Under the pieces are notes generated by a model, which saw only the letters and a program-made list of their open reading frames with translations, did not search any database and was not told the DNA's origin. From the NCBI GenBank assembly GCA_017403825.1, contig JAFRDO010000018.1, forward strand, positions 1 through 57,107: a DNA stretch of 57,107 nt. Direction: 5' to 3'. This DNA is from Kiritimatiellia bacterium (lineage in GTDB: Bacteria > Verrucomicrobiota > Kiritimatiellia > RFP12 > UBA1067). Both the position numbers and the translations under genes were made by a program. Below are positions 22,965 through 31,724 of this stretch, one piece after another; position 1 is the first letter of the stretch; the number at the start of each line of letters is the position of its first letter.

Positions 22965-23891
22965 TCACCTTTCGTTTTTGAGTTTTTCGACAAGAGCTGC
23001 CGGCGGCGGAGCGCCGCCGGGCATCGTGCAGGCGGCTGAGCCGGCCGCGACCGACCACCGCGCTGCGGAAAAAGTATCGACCAACCGCGCTCTGGGAAAA
23101 GTCTTGACGGACTCGCCGAACTTACGCCAGCAGAACTCGGCAAGCAGAGTGTCGCCGGCGGCAGTCGTGTCGACGACATCGACTTTCGGCGCAGGGACGA
23201 ATTCGCCGTCGAACCAGGCTCCCGCTCCGCCGTCGGAGATTATGACGTGCCTGACCATCTTCTCCCACAGCATCACCGTCGCCTTCTTAAAGCCTTCTGG
23301 AGTCTTCGGCACAAACCCGACAAGCGGTTCGCACTCCTCGGCGTTCGGCTTGATGATGTCCGGCCCCGCCTCGACACCAAGGCGCATCGCCTCGCCGCTC
23401 GCATCCAGGACGACCGTGACGCCCTTAGCCTTCAGCGCGCGGACGCAATCTGCGTAGAACGCCTTGGCACAGCACTTGGGGAGCGATCCGCTAAGAACCG
23501 CAACTCCGCAGCCTGCGGCACCGGCAAGGCAGTCTATGCCGTCAAGAGACTTTAACAGGGGAAACGCCGCACGGTTCAGTTTCACGCTGCCGCCCGGCCA
23601 TACGACCATCTCGTTGCGCCGCGTCGCCCCGGCGACGCGCACGAAGCGGTCTTCGATGCCGTACTTGGACAGCTCCTTCTCAAACGGACGCGCGTTGTCT
23701 TCGCCGAGAAGCCCGCCGCACGCGACGTCCGCGCCGCGCAGGGCCAGCCACCGCGCCACGTTGACGGCCTTGCCGCCGACGTTCTCTTCCTCGGCGACGT
23801 CCTTGAATATCTCGCCTTCCCCCTTGGGCGCGCGCGGCAGCGTCACCGTGGCGTCGATCGCAGGGCTCACACACAAGCAGAAGAATTTCAT
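22965..23891 (-). CDS. PfkB-family sugar kinase
   Basis: 308 residues. ASP-type motifs: VGGKAVNVARWLALRG (substrate side), NEMVVWPGGSVK, LSGSLPKC, and the C-terminal signature DTTAAGDTLLAEF with the catalytic Asp. The form (N-terminus FFCLCVSPAIDATVTLPRA, ends with SAAR) is closest to 1-phosphofructokinase/tagatose-6-phosphate kinase types. The substrate could be a sugar phosphate linked to the lipid-headgroup operon. No signal peptide, cytosolic. Confidence 0.8.
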   Translation of the reverse strand: MKFFCLCVSPAIDATVTLPRAPKGEGEIFKDVAEEENVGGKAVNVARWLALRGADVACGGLLGEDNARPFEKELSKYGIEDRFVRVAGATRRNEMVVWPGGSVKLNRAAFPLLKSLDGIDCLAGAAGCGVAVLSGSLPKCCAKAFYADCVRALKAKGVTVVLDASGEAMRLGVEAGPDIIKPNAEECEPLVGFVPKTPEGFKKATVMLWEKMVRHVIISDGGAGAWFDGEFVPAPKVDVVDTTAAGDTLLAEFCWRKFGESVKTFPRARLVDTFSAARWSVAAGSAACTMPGGAPPPAALVEKLKNER

Positions 23892-23921
23892 GTCAGCAAT
23901 GATTTTTACGGTTGACCTCGG

Positions 23922-25007
23922 TCACGGACAGATGCACGTATGCGACGGGATGAAGCAGCCGCGCGTCTCGTCGCGCCCCTGCACGATCACCCTGCCGCCG
24001 GAGGCGGCCAGGTCGTGCATCATCTGCTGCGGCCAGTTGCGGTGGAAGATCAGCGCGAGCTGAAGGTCCTTGAAATCCGTGAGCATCGTGTAGTCGCCCG
24101 GAGAGTCGCCGGCCGTCAGCACAGGATCCGCGCCGTGGTGGCGCGGCGCGATGTGCGCACGTATGAACGCCGGCTTTTCGCCTGACTTCACGCAACCTTC
24201 CTTCATCTCCGGCAGATACCGCCCGGCGGCGTCCTTCTTGAAGTCCGCGCCGAACACGCAGGACGGATCAAGGTCGAAGCCGAAGTCTGGTCCCGTCGCC
24301 TCCAGCAGCGTCTCCTGAAACGATCCACTGACGACATAGACGGCGATGCCCGCTCGTTTCAGCGCATGGAACAGGTCCTTCATCTCCTGAGGGAACGCAA
24401 GCCCCCTTTTCTCGGTCGGCGCGAAGTCGGGACGGTGCAGTCCTCCCATCGCAAGGGACTGTTCGATGGCCACCTTTGCGAGAGCCCGCAGTTCCGCCGG
24501 CGTATAGCCTGTAAACAGGCGCGACCGCCAAAGGTAGGAGCGATAGTCGCCGACGGCCTTGTAGAACCGCCGGTAGAACTTCCAGTAGCGCTTGACGAAC
24601 TCACGCCATTCGGGAAGACCCGTCAGGTCGCGTCCGGCAAGAGGCTTCAGTTTCGCAGCGAGATTGCAGATCGCATTGGCCTCTTCGACGTACTGCGGTG
24701 GCAATCCCTCCACGAACATGGCGCTCAAGTCATCCGTCTTCACGTCGAACGTCTCAAGCAGCCGCCACATGCATGCGTAGGAGAGATCGCCTATCGCCGT
24801 CGTGTAATCGAAGTCGAACACGGCGTATGCGTCTGGATTGCCGCGGTTGCGCTCGATCAGCGCGTTAAGACGTTCGCGCACGGAAGGCTCCCAGGCGCCG
24901 GGCTTCAGGGCAATGGCGTCACAGGCAACCTGCGAATTCAATTCGCCGATCGCCATCAGCGGAACAGCAAGGAATGCCGCTGCAACAACGAGGAATCTCA
25001 ACTTCAC
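23922..25007 (-). CDS. Secreted HAD-superfamily phosphatase
   Basis: 361 residues, GTG start 25007 overlapping the previous stop (GTGA). Signal peptide about 1-20. The HAD nucleophile loop AVFDFDYTTA has Asp65 and Asp67; motif II is VYVVSGS, and motif IV is LTAGDSPGDYTML. The helical cap after motif I resembles secreted phosphorylcholine-phosphatase-like HADs. It should remove phosphate from a small organic phosphate outside the cytosol. It follows a ceramidase-like gene. Confidence 0.7.
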   Translation of the reverse strand: MKLRFLVVAAAFLAVPLMAIGELNSQVACDAIALKPGAWEPSVRERLNALIERNRGNPDAYAVFDFDYTTAIGDLSYACMWRLLETFDVKTDDLSAMFVEGLPPQYVEEANAICNLAAKLKPLAGRDLTGLPEWREFVKRYWKFYRRFYKAVGDYRSYLWRSRLFTGYTPAELRALAKVAIEQSLAMGGLHRPDFAPTEKRGLAFPQEMKDLFHALKRAGIAVYVVSGSFQETLLEATGPDFGFDLDPSCVFGADFKKDAAGRYLPEMKEGCVKSGEKPAFIRAHIAPRHHGADPVLTAGDSPGDYTMLTDFKDLQLALIFHRNWPQQMMHDLAASGGRVIVQGRDETRGCFIPSHTCICP

Positions 25008-26446
25008 TTCGCTGCCTCGTCCTTACCGGCCAGCCGCTTGAGCTGCTCCACCTGCGCCGCCGCCATACGGTCGCCAGTCTCGGCGGCGAAGCGCGAGGAA
25101 AGTCCCTCGTAGCCGCCTTCATGATGTGCCTTGGTTGACGGGATATATCCTTCGCTTCCGTTCACAAGGCAGCTCACCAGCGTCGCACGGAACGGAGAAC
25201 CAGCCTTGATGTCCCGTCCGATGTCGACAAACGGCTCGCACGGCAAGCCCGCGAACGCCAGCGAATCGCCGATGGCTATGGTCGAGATGAGAACGTCAAG
25301 ATGGTCGGGTCCGTTCCTGAACATGCGCACGCGCGACCGCCTGCTGGTCAGGGTTGTCAGTTCCATGCCCTTGAGAGGAATCTCATCCTTGCGCCCGGCA
25401 TCGAAGAGATCCACCCACTTGATCTCATCGGCGGTCGGCATGTTCGTCTTCATGGCTACAGGAGTGACGGCGCCACGCACGGCGCCGGCAGGAACCTCCT
25501 CGCACACGTCCCACAAGCCCATCGCGACGCCAGCGACCTTGCGACCCATGTGCGTGGCGGTGCTGAGCGCCTTGACGGTGTTTTTGCCCTTGAAGGAGTC
25601 TATTGCCGCACGCTTCGGAGAGCGGCGCGTGTCGATGTGGTTCACGTCACCCTGCGCCGCATTGAGGAAAAGGCACTTCACGCCGTCGCCGATGCCGTTC
25701 TCGAACGTCCTGCGCACCACTCCCGGCCAGTCGGCGCTGATCCTCGTGCCGCCGACGGTGTCGGGATGCGTGCCGAAGTTGACGATGGCGATGTCCGGTG
25801 CGCCGGTACGCATGAAACGGACAACTTGAAGCGTGTCATCGGGCGTTCCGAGCGGGCAATCGATATTAGGATTGTTGACGCCGGGATTGGTACGCACCGT
25901 GCCGTCCTTCATGCGGTAACGGCGTATGAACGAGATTCCGGGACACGTGGTCTTCGCTACCGCGATCTTCGACGGAGCAAGGTCGGCTATGGCCTGGCGT
26001 CCGACATCGGCAAGCCGCGTGACAAGCATCTTGGCGTACATCTCAGTCAGCCGAACCTGCTCGTCGGTGTATTCCTCGAACTTGATGACGGCGGGACCGG
26101 TGTGCGTATGCGTGGAATGCACGTAGATGCGGTCGCGCGGAACGCCCGTTGCGGCGGTGATAGCCGGAAACGCCTCCGCGAAGAACTCGTTGCGCAGCTG
26201 GAGGTTGTCCACAGAGTAGATGAGCGCCGTGCTTTCACCGTCAGAGACCGCCACGCATTCGGCACATAGCGGGTCGAACACCCCGTCTGCCGGACGGGTG
26301 CGGAAGTAGCCGACGAGCGGGATTCCTAGCGGCGGCGTAACGTCAGCCCGGGCGAACCCGGCCTTGAACTCGGCGATAGCAGATACGGCCATGCAAAGCA
26401 CCATGAAAGCGCAGCATGTGACTTTGGCATTGAGTTTGTTGTTCAT
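25004..26446 (-). CDS. Secreted neutral/alkaline ceramidase-like hydrolase
   Basis: 480 residues with a signal peptide ending near AIAEF. FKAGFARADVTPPLGIPLVG is the usual start of the family. His113 and His115 in HSTHTHTGPAV, the GTHPD motif and AADWPG-like SADWPGVVRRTFE, plus LFLNAAQGDVNH, fit the zinc-amidase fold of neutral ceramidases. Many bacterial relatives have unknown substrates, so ceramide is only a possibility. First gene of the five-gene operon, with its own leaderless-type promoter. Confidence 0.7.
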   Translation of the reverse strand: MNNKLNAKVTCCAFMVLCMAVSAIAEFKAGFARADVTPPLGIPLVGYFRTRPADGVFDPLCAECVAVSDGESTALIYSVDNLQLRNEFFAEAFPAITAATGVPRDRIYVHSTHTHTGPAVIKFEEYTDEQVRLTEMYAKMLVTRLADVGRQAIADLAPSKIAVAKTTCPGISFIRRYRMKDGTVRTNPGVNNPNIDCPLGTPDDTLQVVRFMRTGAPDIAIVNFGTHPDTVGGTRISADWPGVVRRTFENGIGDGVKCLFLNAAQGDVNHIDTRRSPKRAAIDSFKGKNTVKALSTATHMGRKVAGVAMGLWDVCEEVPAGAVRGAVTPVAMKTNMPTADEIKWVDLFDAGRKDEIPLKGMELTTLTSRRSRVRMFRNGPDHLDVLISTIAIGDSLAFAGLPCEPFVDIGRDIKAGSPFRATLVSCLVNGSEGYIPSTKAHHEGGYEGLSSRFAAETGDRMAAAQVEQLKRLAGKDEAAK

Positions 26447-26453
26447 GATGGTT

Positions 26454-26459
26454 ATTATA
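26454..26459 (-). promoter_or_regulatory. Extended -10 box seven bases before the ceramidase-like gene
   Basis: Minus strand ACTATGATATAATAACCATC then ATG at 26446, starting right after the stop of the upstream gene. No Shine-Dalgarno, so a leaderless mRNA is expected. Confidence 0.7.
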
Positions 26460-26467
26460 TCATAGTT

Positions 26468-27379
26468 CTATCGCTTTAGGGGCGTGCCGAAAACGCAGTG
26501 GCGGGTGATGTCCTCGATCCGCCCGTCCTTCAGCTCGGCGAACTGAACAAGACCCTGCACTGGCAGATGCGGCAATATCTTCTTGTGGCCTATCCAGTTG
26601 ATGGTGGTGCAGTAGATGAAACGCACGGCGCCATCCTCGCCGCCCGGCACCACGTCCACGCCCTGACGCCAGCCGAAGAGATGGGCCGCCTTCACCTTGA
26701 AATCCTTATCGAAGGTGATGAAGCATGGGGTCTTGGCCGTTTCGTCCGGACTGTAAAGTCCGACGTAAATGTTAGTGCCATCGGTCGCGATGTTCTGCGG
26801 CCCGCAGACATGCTCGTAGCCGGGATCGACAATGAAAGGCTCGCACAGCGGGGTCAGCGTCTTGGCATCATATTTGCCAATCCAAAATCCGCGACGCGGA
26901 ATCGCTGGCTTGGAGACTGCGCTCATCCCGACGTAGATAACGCCATTCAGGCAGGTGATGCCGTCGCCGCCATGGTTCGTCCACGTCACCTCGCGGGTGA
27001 ACGTGAGGTCCTCGTCATACTCCTGGATGGCACCTTTGACCTTTGGATCACCCTCCGGAGGCTTCCTTCTGCCGCCCACGGAAACCACCGTGTAGAGATG
27101 GCCGTTCCACCAGCAGATGTCGCCCGTGTGTTTCTCGGTATTGACGCGCTTCAGGGCGCGCCCGTACCAGTCCGTCTTGAGAATCTGGTTGTGGAAGGCA
27201 AAGTAAAGCGCATTGGAGGTTACGCACATGCCCTGCACGTGTCCGCACCACGTGTTCCCTATCATTTCCTGCACCGCACCCGGCTCGGTAAGCCGGGCAT
27301 CCCAACTGGGCACCTGCCACGCGCAGACGGTCAATGAAGCAAAAACCGTCAATAAACTCATATTCATCTTCGTGTTCAT
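26468..27379 (-). CDS. Secreted protein of unknown function, propeller-like
   Basis: 303 residues with a signal peptide (1-20) and AGGAGAG before ATG 27379. Repeated short strands with patterns such as NALYFAFHNQIL, GHLYTVVSV, NGVIYVGMSA and TNIYVGLYSP suggest a beta-propeller of about 40-50 residue blades. No catalytic motif recognised. It lies between the GH20 gene and the ceramidase-like operon and may bind or process a related extracellular substrate. Confidence 0.5.
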   Translation of the reverse strand: MNTKMNMSLLTVFASLTVCAWQVPSWDARLTEPGAVQEMIGNTWCGHVQGMCVTSNALYFAFHNQILKTDWYGRALKRVNTEKHTGDICWWNGHLYTVVSVGGRRKPPEGDPKVKGAIQEYDEDLTFTREVTWTNHGGDGITCLNGVIYVGMSAVSKPAIPRRGFWIGKYDAKTLTPLCEPFIVDPGYEHVCGPQNIATDGTNIYVGLYSPDETAKTPCFITFDKDFKVKAAHLFGWRQGVDVVPGGEDGAVRFIYCTTINWIGHKKILPHLPVQGLVQFAELKDGRIEDITRHCVFGTPLKR

Positions 27380-27417
27380 CTGTTTCTCTCCTGACTTAAA
27401 CTACTTCCGACGGAATG

Positions 27418-29397
27418 TCAATTGCAGTCAGCCGCGGACGGCGGGCAGCTGGCGTATTCCAGCCCCGGCACTTCCTGCGGATGGTCTGTCGTGCCTGCGA
27501 CCGGAATGAACGTCCCGACCCAGCGATGGCGAATCTTCCCGCTCTCCTGCCGCTTCGGCCCCTCGACAACCGGGTTCGGCAGCGTCAGCTTCACATGGTT
27601 CCACCCCTTGCGAAGCGTGATCGGCGTAGGTTCGCGCATGAAGTACTCCTGGTCTGTGAACGGCTCCTCGTCCGCCTCGTACAGCGTCCAGACAGGTGTC
27701 CAGTCAGCGATGGGGTTGCCCTTCTTCAGCCCAGGACGCTTCCACTTCGGCGGCGCTATCCTCTCGCCGTTCAGCTCGACCGACGCTCCGAACCGGTTCC
27801 ATTCGCCGACGTCTGGCAGCGGAGCGGTGTACACCATGCCGTGGTCGCGGGAGATGTTCGTAAAGCCGACCCACGCGCCGACCTTCTGGCCCCTGGGCGA
27901 CCTGATCCACGTCTCGGCCACGACGGTTCCGTTGGACGGCGAAAGGAGCGGTTTCCCGTCGGCGCCGTTGAGACGTCCGGGGCTGATCGTCGCCTGCGCG
28001 ATGTCCTTCGCGATCAACGTGCCGTCGGACTGCGTCAGCCGCCAGCGCATGTCCGTCTGCCGCAGGAAGTGGAACGGGTGCTTCAGGTCGCGGAGCGCCA
28101 GGTCGCGCTGCGCCACGACGCGCCGCTCCACTTCCGCCGCCTCCGCGAGCAGCGGATCGCCGCCACGCGGCAGGCACTTGCGGAACTGCGGGAGATCCGT
28201 GCCGCGTCCGTTCCAGTAGGCGTTTCCGAACAGGACGCACGACGGGAACACCGGCTGGTTGCGCAAGAGGTTCTCGTAAGGCAAACCTACGAACCCGTCA
28301 TGCCATGCGCAGAAGATCGCGCCCTGATTGAGGTCGCCCGCATCGTGCCACCGTGCCGCCTTGTGGTAGACGGCGACGGAAAGCAGCTCGAACGGGTCGA
28401 AGTCTTCGATATACATGCCGATGGCGTCGAAATACGCGCCGGGGTTGCTGTCCGGCGAAACCTTGCTCGTCCACAGCATGTTGATGCGCGGACCCTCGCT
28501 GCCGTAGCTCTCGCCGGGCACCCAGCTCACCATCGTGCGTCCGCCGTCGGCGATGGCCTTCGCCATCAGCTCCAGTGTCTCCTTTGGCGCACCCTCTAGT
28601 TCGCGATTGTACACCTCGTCCGTGCCCATGTGTATAAACGGCATCTTCTCCTTCGACGCAAGCGAGCAAAGCTCCTCGAAGAGCGCGGCGGCTGTCTCGG
28701 CCACGCCCGGGTCTGACATCGTCTTGAACCCGAACGCGCGGCGGAAGGCGAACGCATGGCCAGGGAAGTCGAATTCTGGCATCACGCGAACGCCGCGCGA
28801 ATACGCGTAATCGACAATGTCCTTGAACTCCTCCTGTGTATAGAACTTGCCCTTGTGCCGGTGCAGGAACGCCCGGTCCGACTGAAGCTGGGGGAACCGC
28901 TTCGATTCGAGCCGCCAGGCGTAGTTCTCGGTCAGGTGCCAGTGGAAGAGGTTCAGCTTGTAACGCGACATCACGTCGATCACGTCCTTCACGCCGCGCG
29001 GCGGAAGATAGTTGCGCGATGAGTCGAGCATGAACCCGCGCCACTTGAGGCGAGGCCAGTCCGTGATGCGGCAGCACGGCACGTCGCCGCCGCCAGAGAG
29101 CCGCACGAGCTGATCGAGCGTCACGCGAGCCCACATTTCGCCGAACGGACCGGGCGCAGTGATCTTAGCGCCATTCTCGCCGACCTCCAGGACATATGCC
29201 TCGTCAGCCGTCGCAACCGGCGCCTCCGGCACCGCGCCGCGCACGACCGTGACGTTCCGCAGGCGCTCCGCCGCAATCCGGCCTTCGCCCGCGACAACGG
29301 CCTTCGGCACCGGCATCAGTTCGTCCAGGGGGGGCGCCCCGGCTGCCGTTGAAACTACCGCCGCACAAACGGCTGCAATCGTCGTCACGCCCGTCAC
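27418..29397 (-). CDS. Secreted beta-N-acetylhexosaminidase, GH20
   Basis: 659 residues with signal peptide (1-21), GTG start. The GH20b-type N-terminal domain (about 25-125) leads to the catalytic barrel: WRGFMLDSSRNYLPPRGVKD, LFHWHLTENYAWR, MPEFDFPGHAFAFRRAFG and HMGTDEVYNRE, with the Asp-Glu catalytic pair near residues 261-262. The usual G-G-D-E is G-T-D-E here. The C-terminal 200 residues are beta-rich. It should remove terminal GlcNAc/GalNAc from glycans. It follows the LamG-like gene by nine bases. Confidence 0.88.
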   Translation of the reverse strand: MTGVTTIAAVCAAVVSTAAGAPPLDELMPVPKAVVAGEGRIAAERLRNVTVVRGAVPEAPVATADEAYVLEVGENGAKITAPGPFGEMWARVTLDQLVRLSGGGDVPCCRITDWPRLKWRGFMLDSSRNYLPPRGVKDVIDVMSRYKLNLFHWHLTENYAWRLESKRFPQLQSDRAFLHRHKGKFYTQEEFKDIVDYAYSRGVRVMPEFDFPGHAFAFRRAFGFKTMSDPGVAETAAALFEELCSLASKEKMPFIHMGTDEVYNRELEGAPKETLELMAKAIADGGRTMVSWVPGESYGSEGPRINMLWTSKVSPDSNPGAYFDAIGMYIEDFDPFELLSVAVYHKAARWHDAGDLNQGAIFCAWHDGFVGLPYENLLRNQPVFPSCVLFGNAYWNGRGTDLPQFRKCLPRGGDPLLAEAAEVERRVVAQRDLALRDLKHPFHFLRQTDMRWRLTQSDGTLIAKDIAQATISPGRLNGADGKPLLSPSNGTVVAETWIRSPRGQKVGAWVGFTNISRDHGMVYTAPLPDVGEWNRFGASVELNGERIAPPKWKRPGLKKGNPIADWTPVWTLYEADEEPFTDQEYFMREPTPITLRKGWNHVKLTLPNPVVEGPKRQESGKIRHRWVGTFIPVAGTTDHPQEVPGLEYASCPPSAADCN

Positions 29398-29406
29398 GGC
29401 ATCACG

Positions 29407-31656
29407 CTACCGGATTGTCACAATCGTGCCGAATGGCGTGTATTCGACTGTAGCAGTGGCTGGATCGCCCCTAACCTTCTCGTTGAAGACCGTATAGACC
29501 GGCTTGACGGAATAGGTGTGGGTATGGTTGCTCATCTTTGCCTTTGACTTTTCCCACGTCAGAGTCAGCGAATCCGAAGTTTCGCCCGGCATGAGAACTC
29601 CGTCCTCGTACCATTCGTAGCTCTGCGCACTGGGCGCGAAACAGGTAAGCGTTGTGGTGTTCTCGCCCTCTGTATGCATCAGCGTCGCGGGCTGCGGCTC
29701 GGTGACGAACTCGCTTGCACCATTCGACCCCATGCCACGAACCTTTCCGCCCGTCAACGGATAGAACACCTTGGTGTACTGTTCGTAAAGCCCCGCAACG
29801 CCGTTAGTCAAGCACGGCACAAAGTTGCGCACCAGCTCGCCTGACTCGAAAATCTTGAAGTTGTACAGCCTCATGCAGGCACGTTCAGGCCCGATCCTCA
29901 TCGTATAAGGTTCGCCGGTGTTAAGATGATCCTTTGTCATTTCCTGATCGTAGATAACCGTATCCCCGCACCTGACCGTCGCACGATTGCTGTGGCCGTC
30001 CAGCTTGAACTGCCGTCGCACATTGTCCTTCGCGCTGACCTGGGTGTTTACACCGACGCCTGTCTGGTAAGTGGAGTAGTCCTCAAACTGATAAGAGTAC
30101 GTATAGGCGCTGTTCATGTACAGCCGTGCAAGGATATTTGGGTTTGCGGTGGACGCTTCCTGCTTGAAGTACCCTTGCTGGTTGTTGTACACCGTGTGCC
30201 ACATCTGGAAGTCCGCCTCGACGCCAGAATTCGGCTTGATGACGTAGCCCGTATCGATGTAGTGCCCGCTTACGCCATCAAACTCAAGATACGCCTCCTT
30301 CTCCGCATCAGCCGTATAGTCATGGAAGTTTCCGCCCGCTTCGGCAAGGTAATTCGTCTTGCCGTTGCTACAGTAGGTCGTGGTGATCAGGTTGGCGGGC
30401 TGATTCATCACATCAAGAAGCCCCGGCACGCCGTTTGTGACGAATGGACGGAAGTCCTTGATCATCACGCCGTCCTCAAATATCTTCAGCCCGTAGACCT
30501 TCATCGGCAAATAGTATCCGAGCTTCAGCGTCTTTGTGAAATTGACGGTGATGCCGGAAGTCACGGTCTTGGAGAAATTCGTGTAGCCCGCCGTGATGAT
30601 TCTGGTCGAGTTGCCGCTCATCTCAAGCGTACGCCGGATGCCATTGGCGTAGGCAATACTCATCTGCGCAATGCTGCCTTCGCTACCGTTCGGTCCCGTC
30701 TTCCAGTAATAATATCCGGCACTTGCGGGTCCATACGCAAGCATGTAAACCTGCTGCGCCGCCGAATTGTTCCCATCGCAAGACAAGACATTTTTCCCGC
30801 TGCCGCCATACGGATTGTCCGCTGACCAGTTCGTCATCAGGGCATAGTCCAGCGAAACGCTGGAATTTGTCTTGAAGTAGTAGCCGGTGTCCCAATAGAT
30901 CGTCTCGCCGGCCACAGGCGTTCCTGGCAAGTTGTGGGGCGTAGCGACATGGGGATCGTCCGGCTCTTCGGGCACGTCGCCGCCCGCCGTGAACGCCGCG
31001 ATGTTCTCGCCAGTCACGAACCGCCCGGAACAGTTCTCCCTGAAGCCCGGAATGCCGCCCTTCACGAGAGGCGTATAGTCTCTCACAAGGATCCCCGCAT
31101 CCCATATCCGGACACGATAGACCCGCATCTTGGTGTATCCAGAGAAGGTCGTGGCGCCGTAGGATGTGCCGTTTCTGGCGAAGAACGACATCGGATAGAG
31201 CTGCCGGTTGTCGGGAAACGCACTGACTCCTGTTGAGCTTTTCGTCTCGCCCGTCCACACCTGGAACTGCTTCGCCTCGTAGAAGTCCAGCACAATCCTG
31301 TGACGAACCATATCGATGGGATAGAAGTTGCTCGCCTGCCGTAGATTGCCCTTCCTGCCGCTGATGAAGGAGAACTTCATTCCGTTGTTGCGACCGATGT
31401 AGAACTCGCATTCGGGATTTGTATCGTTGGTCCGCGCCCCCACCGCGCCCAGCAGCCGCACCTGCTCCACCGAATCGGAAATATCCGTCAGCTGGCAGTC
31501 AAGTTCGACCTTCGACTGCGGGCCGAAGAAGAAACCCGTGTTGACGCCGGCACCAGTGGAGCCGTCCGATTCGATGTAGGCATCCTCACCGAACGTGGGA
31601 GAGACGAAGGTCAGCGCAACAGCGGCGCAGACGAACAAGGCATTGATTTTGTTCAT
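29407..31656 (-). CDS. Large secreted protein with three LamG-like modules
   Basis: 749 residues, signal peptide 1-23. Three tandem modules of about 200 residues each start with a phrase like AYLEFDGVSGHYIDTGYVI and end with a phrase like DGVMIKDFRPFVTNGVPGL. The modules begin near residues 25, 245 and 465 and are concanavalin/LamG-like. An Ig-like segment (TLTCFAPSAQSYEWYEDGVL) follows, and the protein ends FGTIVTIR. Probably surface-exposed and glycan-binding. ATG 31656 has AGGAAC upstream. Cotranscription with GH20 is likely. Confidence 0.65.
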   Translation of the reverse strand: MNKINALFVCAAVALTFVSPTFGEDAYIESDGSTGAGVNTGFFFGPQSKVELDCQLTDISDSVEQVRLLGAVGARTNDTNPECEFYIGRNNGMKFSFISGRKGNLRQASNFYPIDMVRHRIVLDFYEAKQFQVWTGETKSSTGVSAFPDNRQLYPMSFFARNGTSYGATTFSGYTKMRVYRVRIWDAGILVRDYTPLVKGGIPGFRENCSGRFVTGENIAAFTAGGDVPEEPDDPHVATPHNLPGTPVAGETIYWDTGYYFKTNSSVSLDYALMTNWSADNPYGGSGKNVLSCDGNNSAAQQVYMLAYGPASAGYYYWKTGPNGSEGSIAQMSIAYANGIRRTLEMSGNSTRIITAGYTNFSKTVTSGITVNFTKTLKLGYYLPMKVYGLKIFEDGVMIKDFRPFVTNGVPGLLDVMNQPANLITTTYCSNGKTNYLAEAGGNFHDYTADAEKEAYLEFDGVSGHYIDTGYVIKPNSGVEADFQMWHTVYNNQQGYFKQEASTANPNILARLYMNSAYTYSYQFEDYSTYQTGVGVNTQVSAKDNVRRQFKLDGHSNRATVRCGDTVIYDQEMTKDHLNTGEPYTMRIGPERACMRLYNFKIFESGELVRNFVPCLTNGVAGLYEQYTKVFYPLTGGKVRGMGSNGASEFVTEPQPATLMHTEGENTTTLTCFAPSAQSYEWYEDGVLMPGETSDSLTLTWEKSKAKMSNHTHTYSVKPVYTVFNEKVRGDPATATVEYTPFGTIVTIR

Positions 31657-31690
31657 TGTTAAGTTCCTGTTTTCTCGCTTGACGGCTCAC

Positions 31691-31696
31691 ATTATA
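31691..31696 (-). promoter_or_regulatory. -10 box upstream of the LamG-like gene
   Basis: Minus strand TTTAGTATAATGTGAG, 34 bases before ATG 31656. The leader carries AGGAAC as ribosome site. Confidence 0.5.
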
Positions 31697-31724
31697 CTAA
31701 ACTTGCCGCCAAACCGCAACCGTT

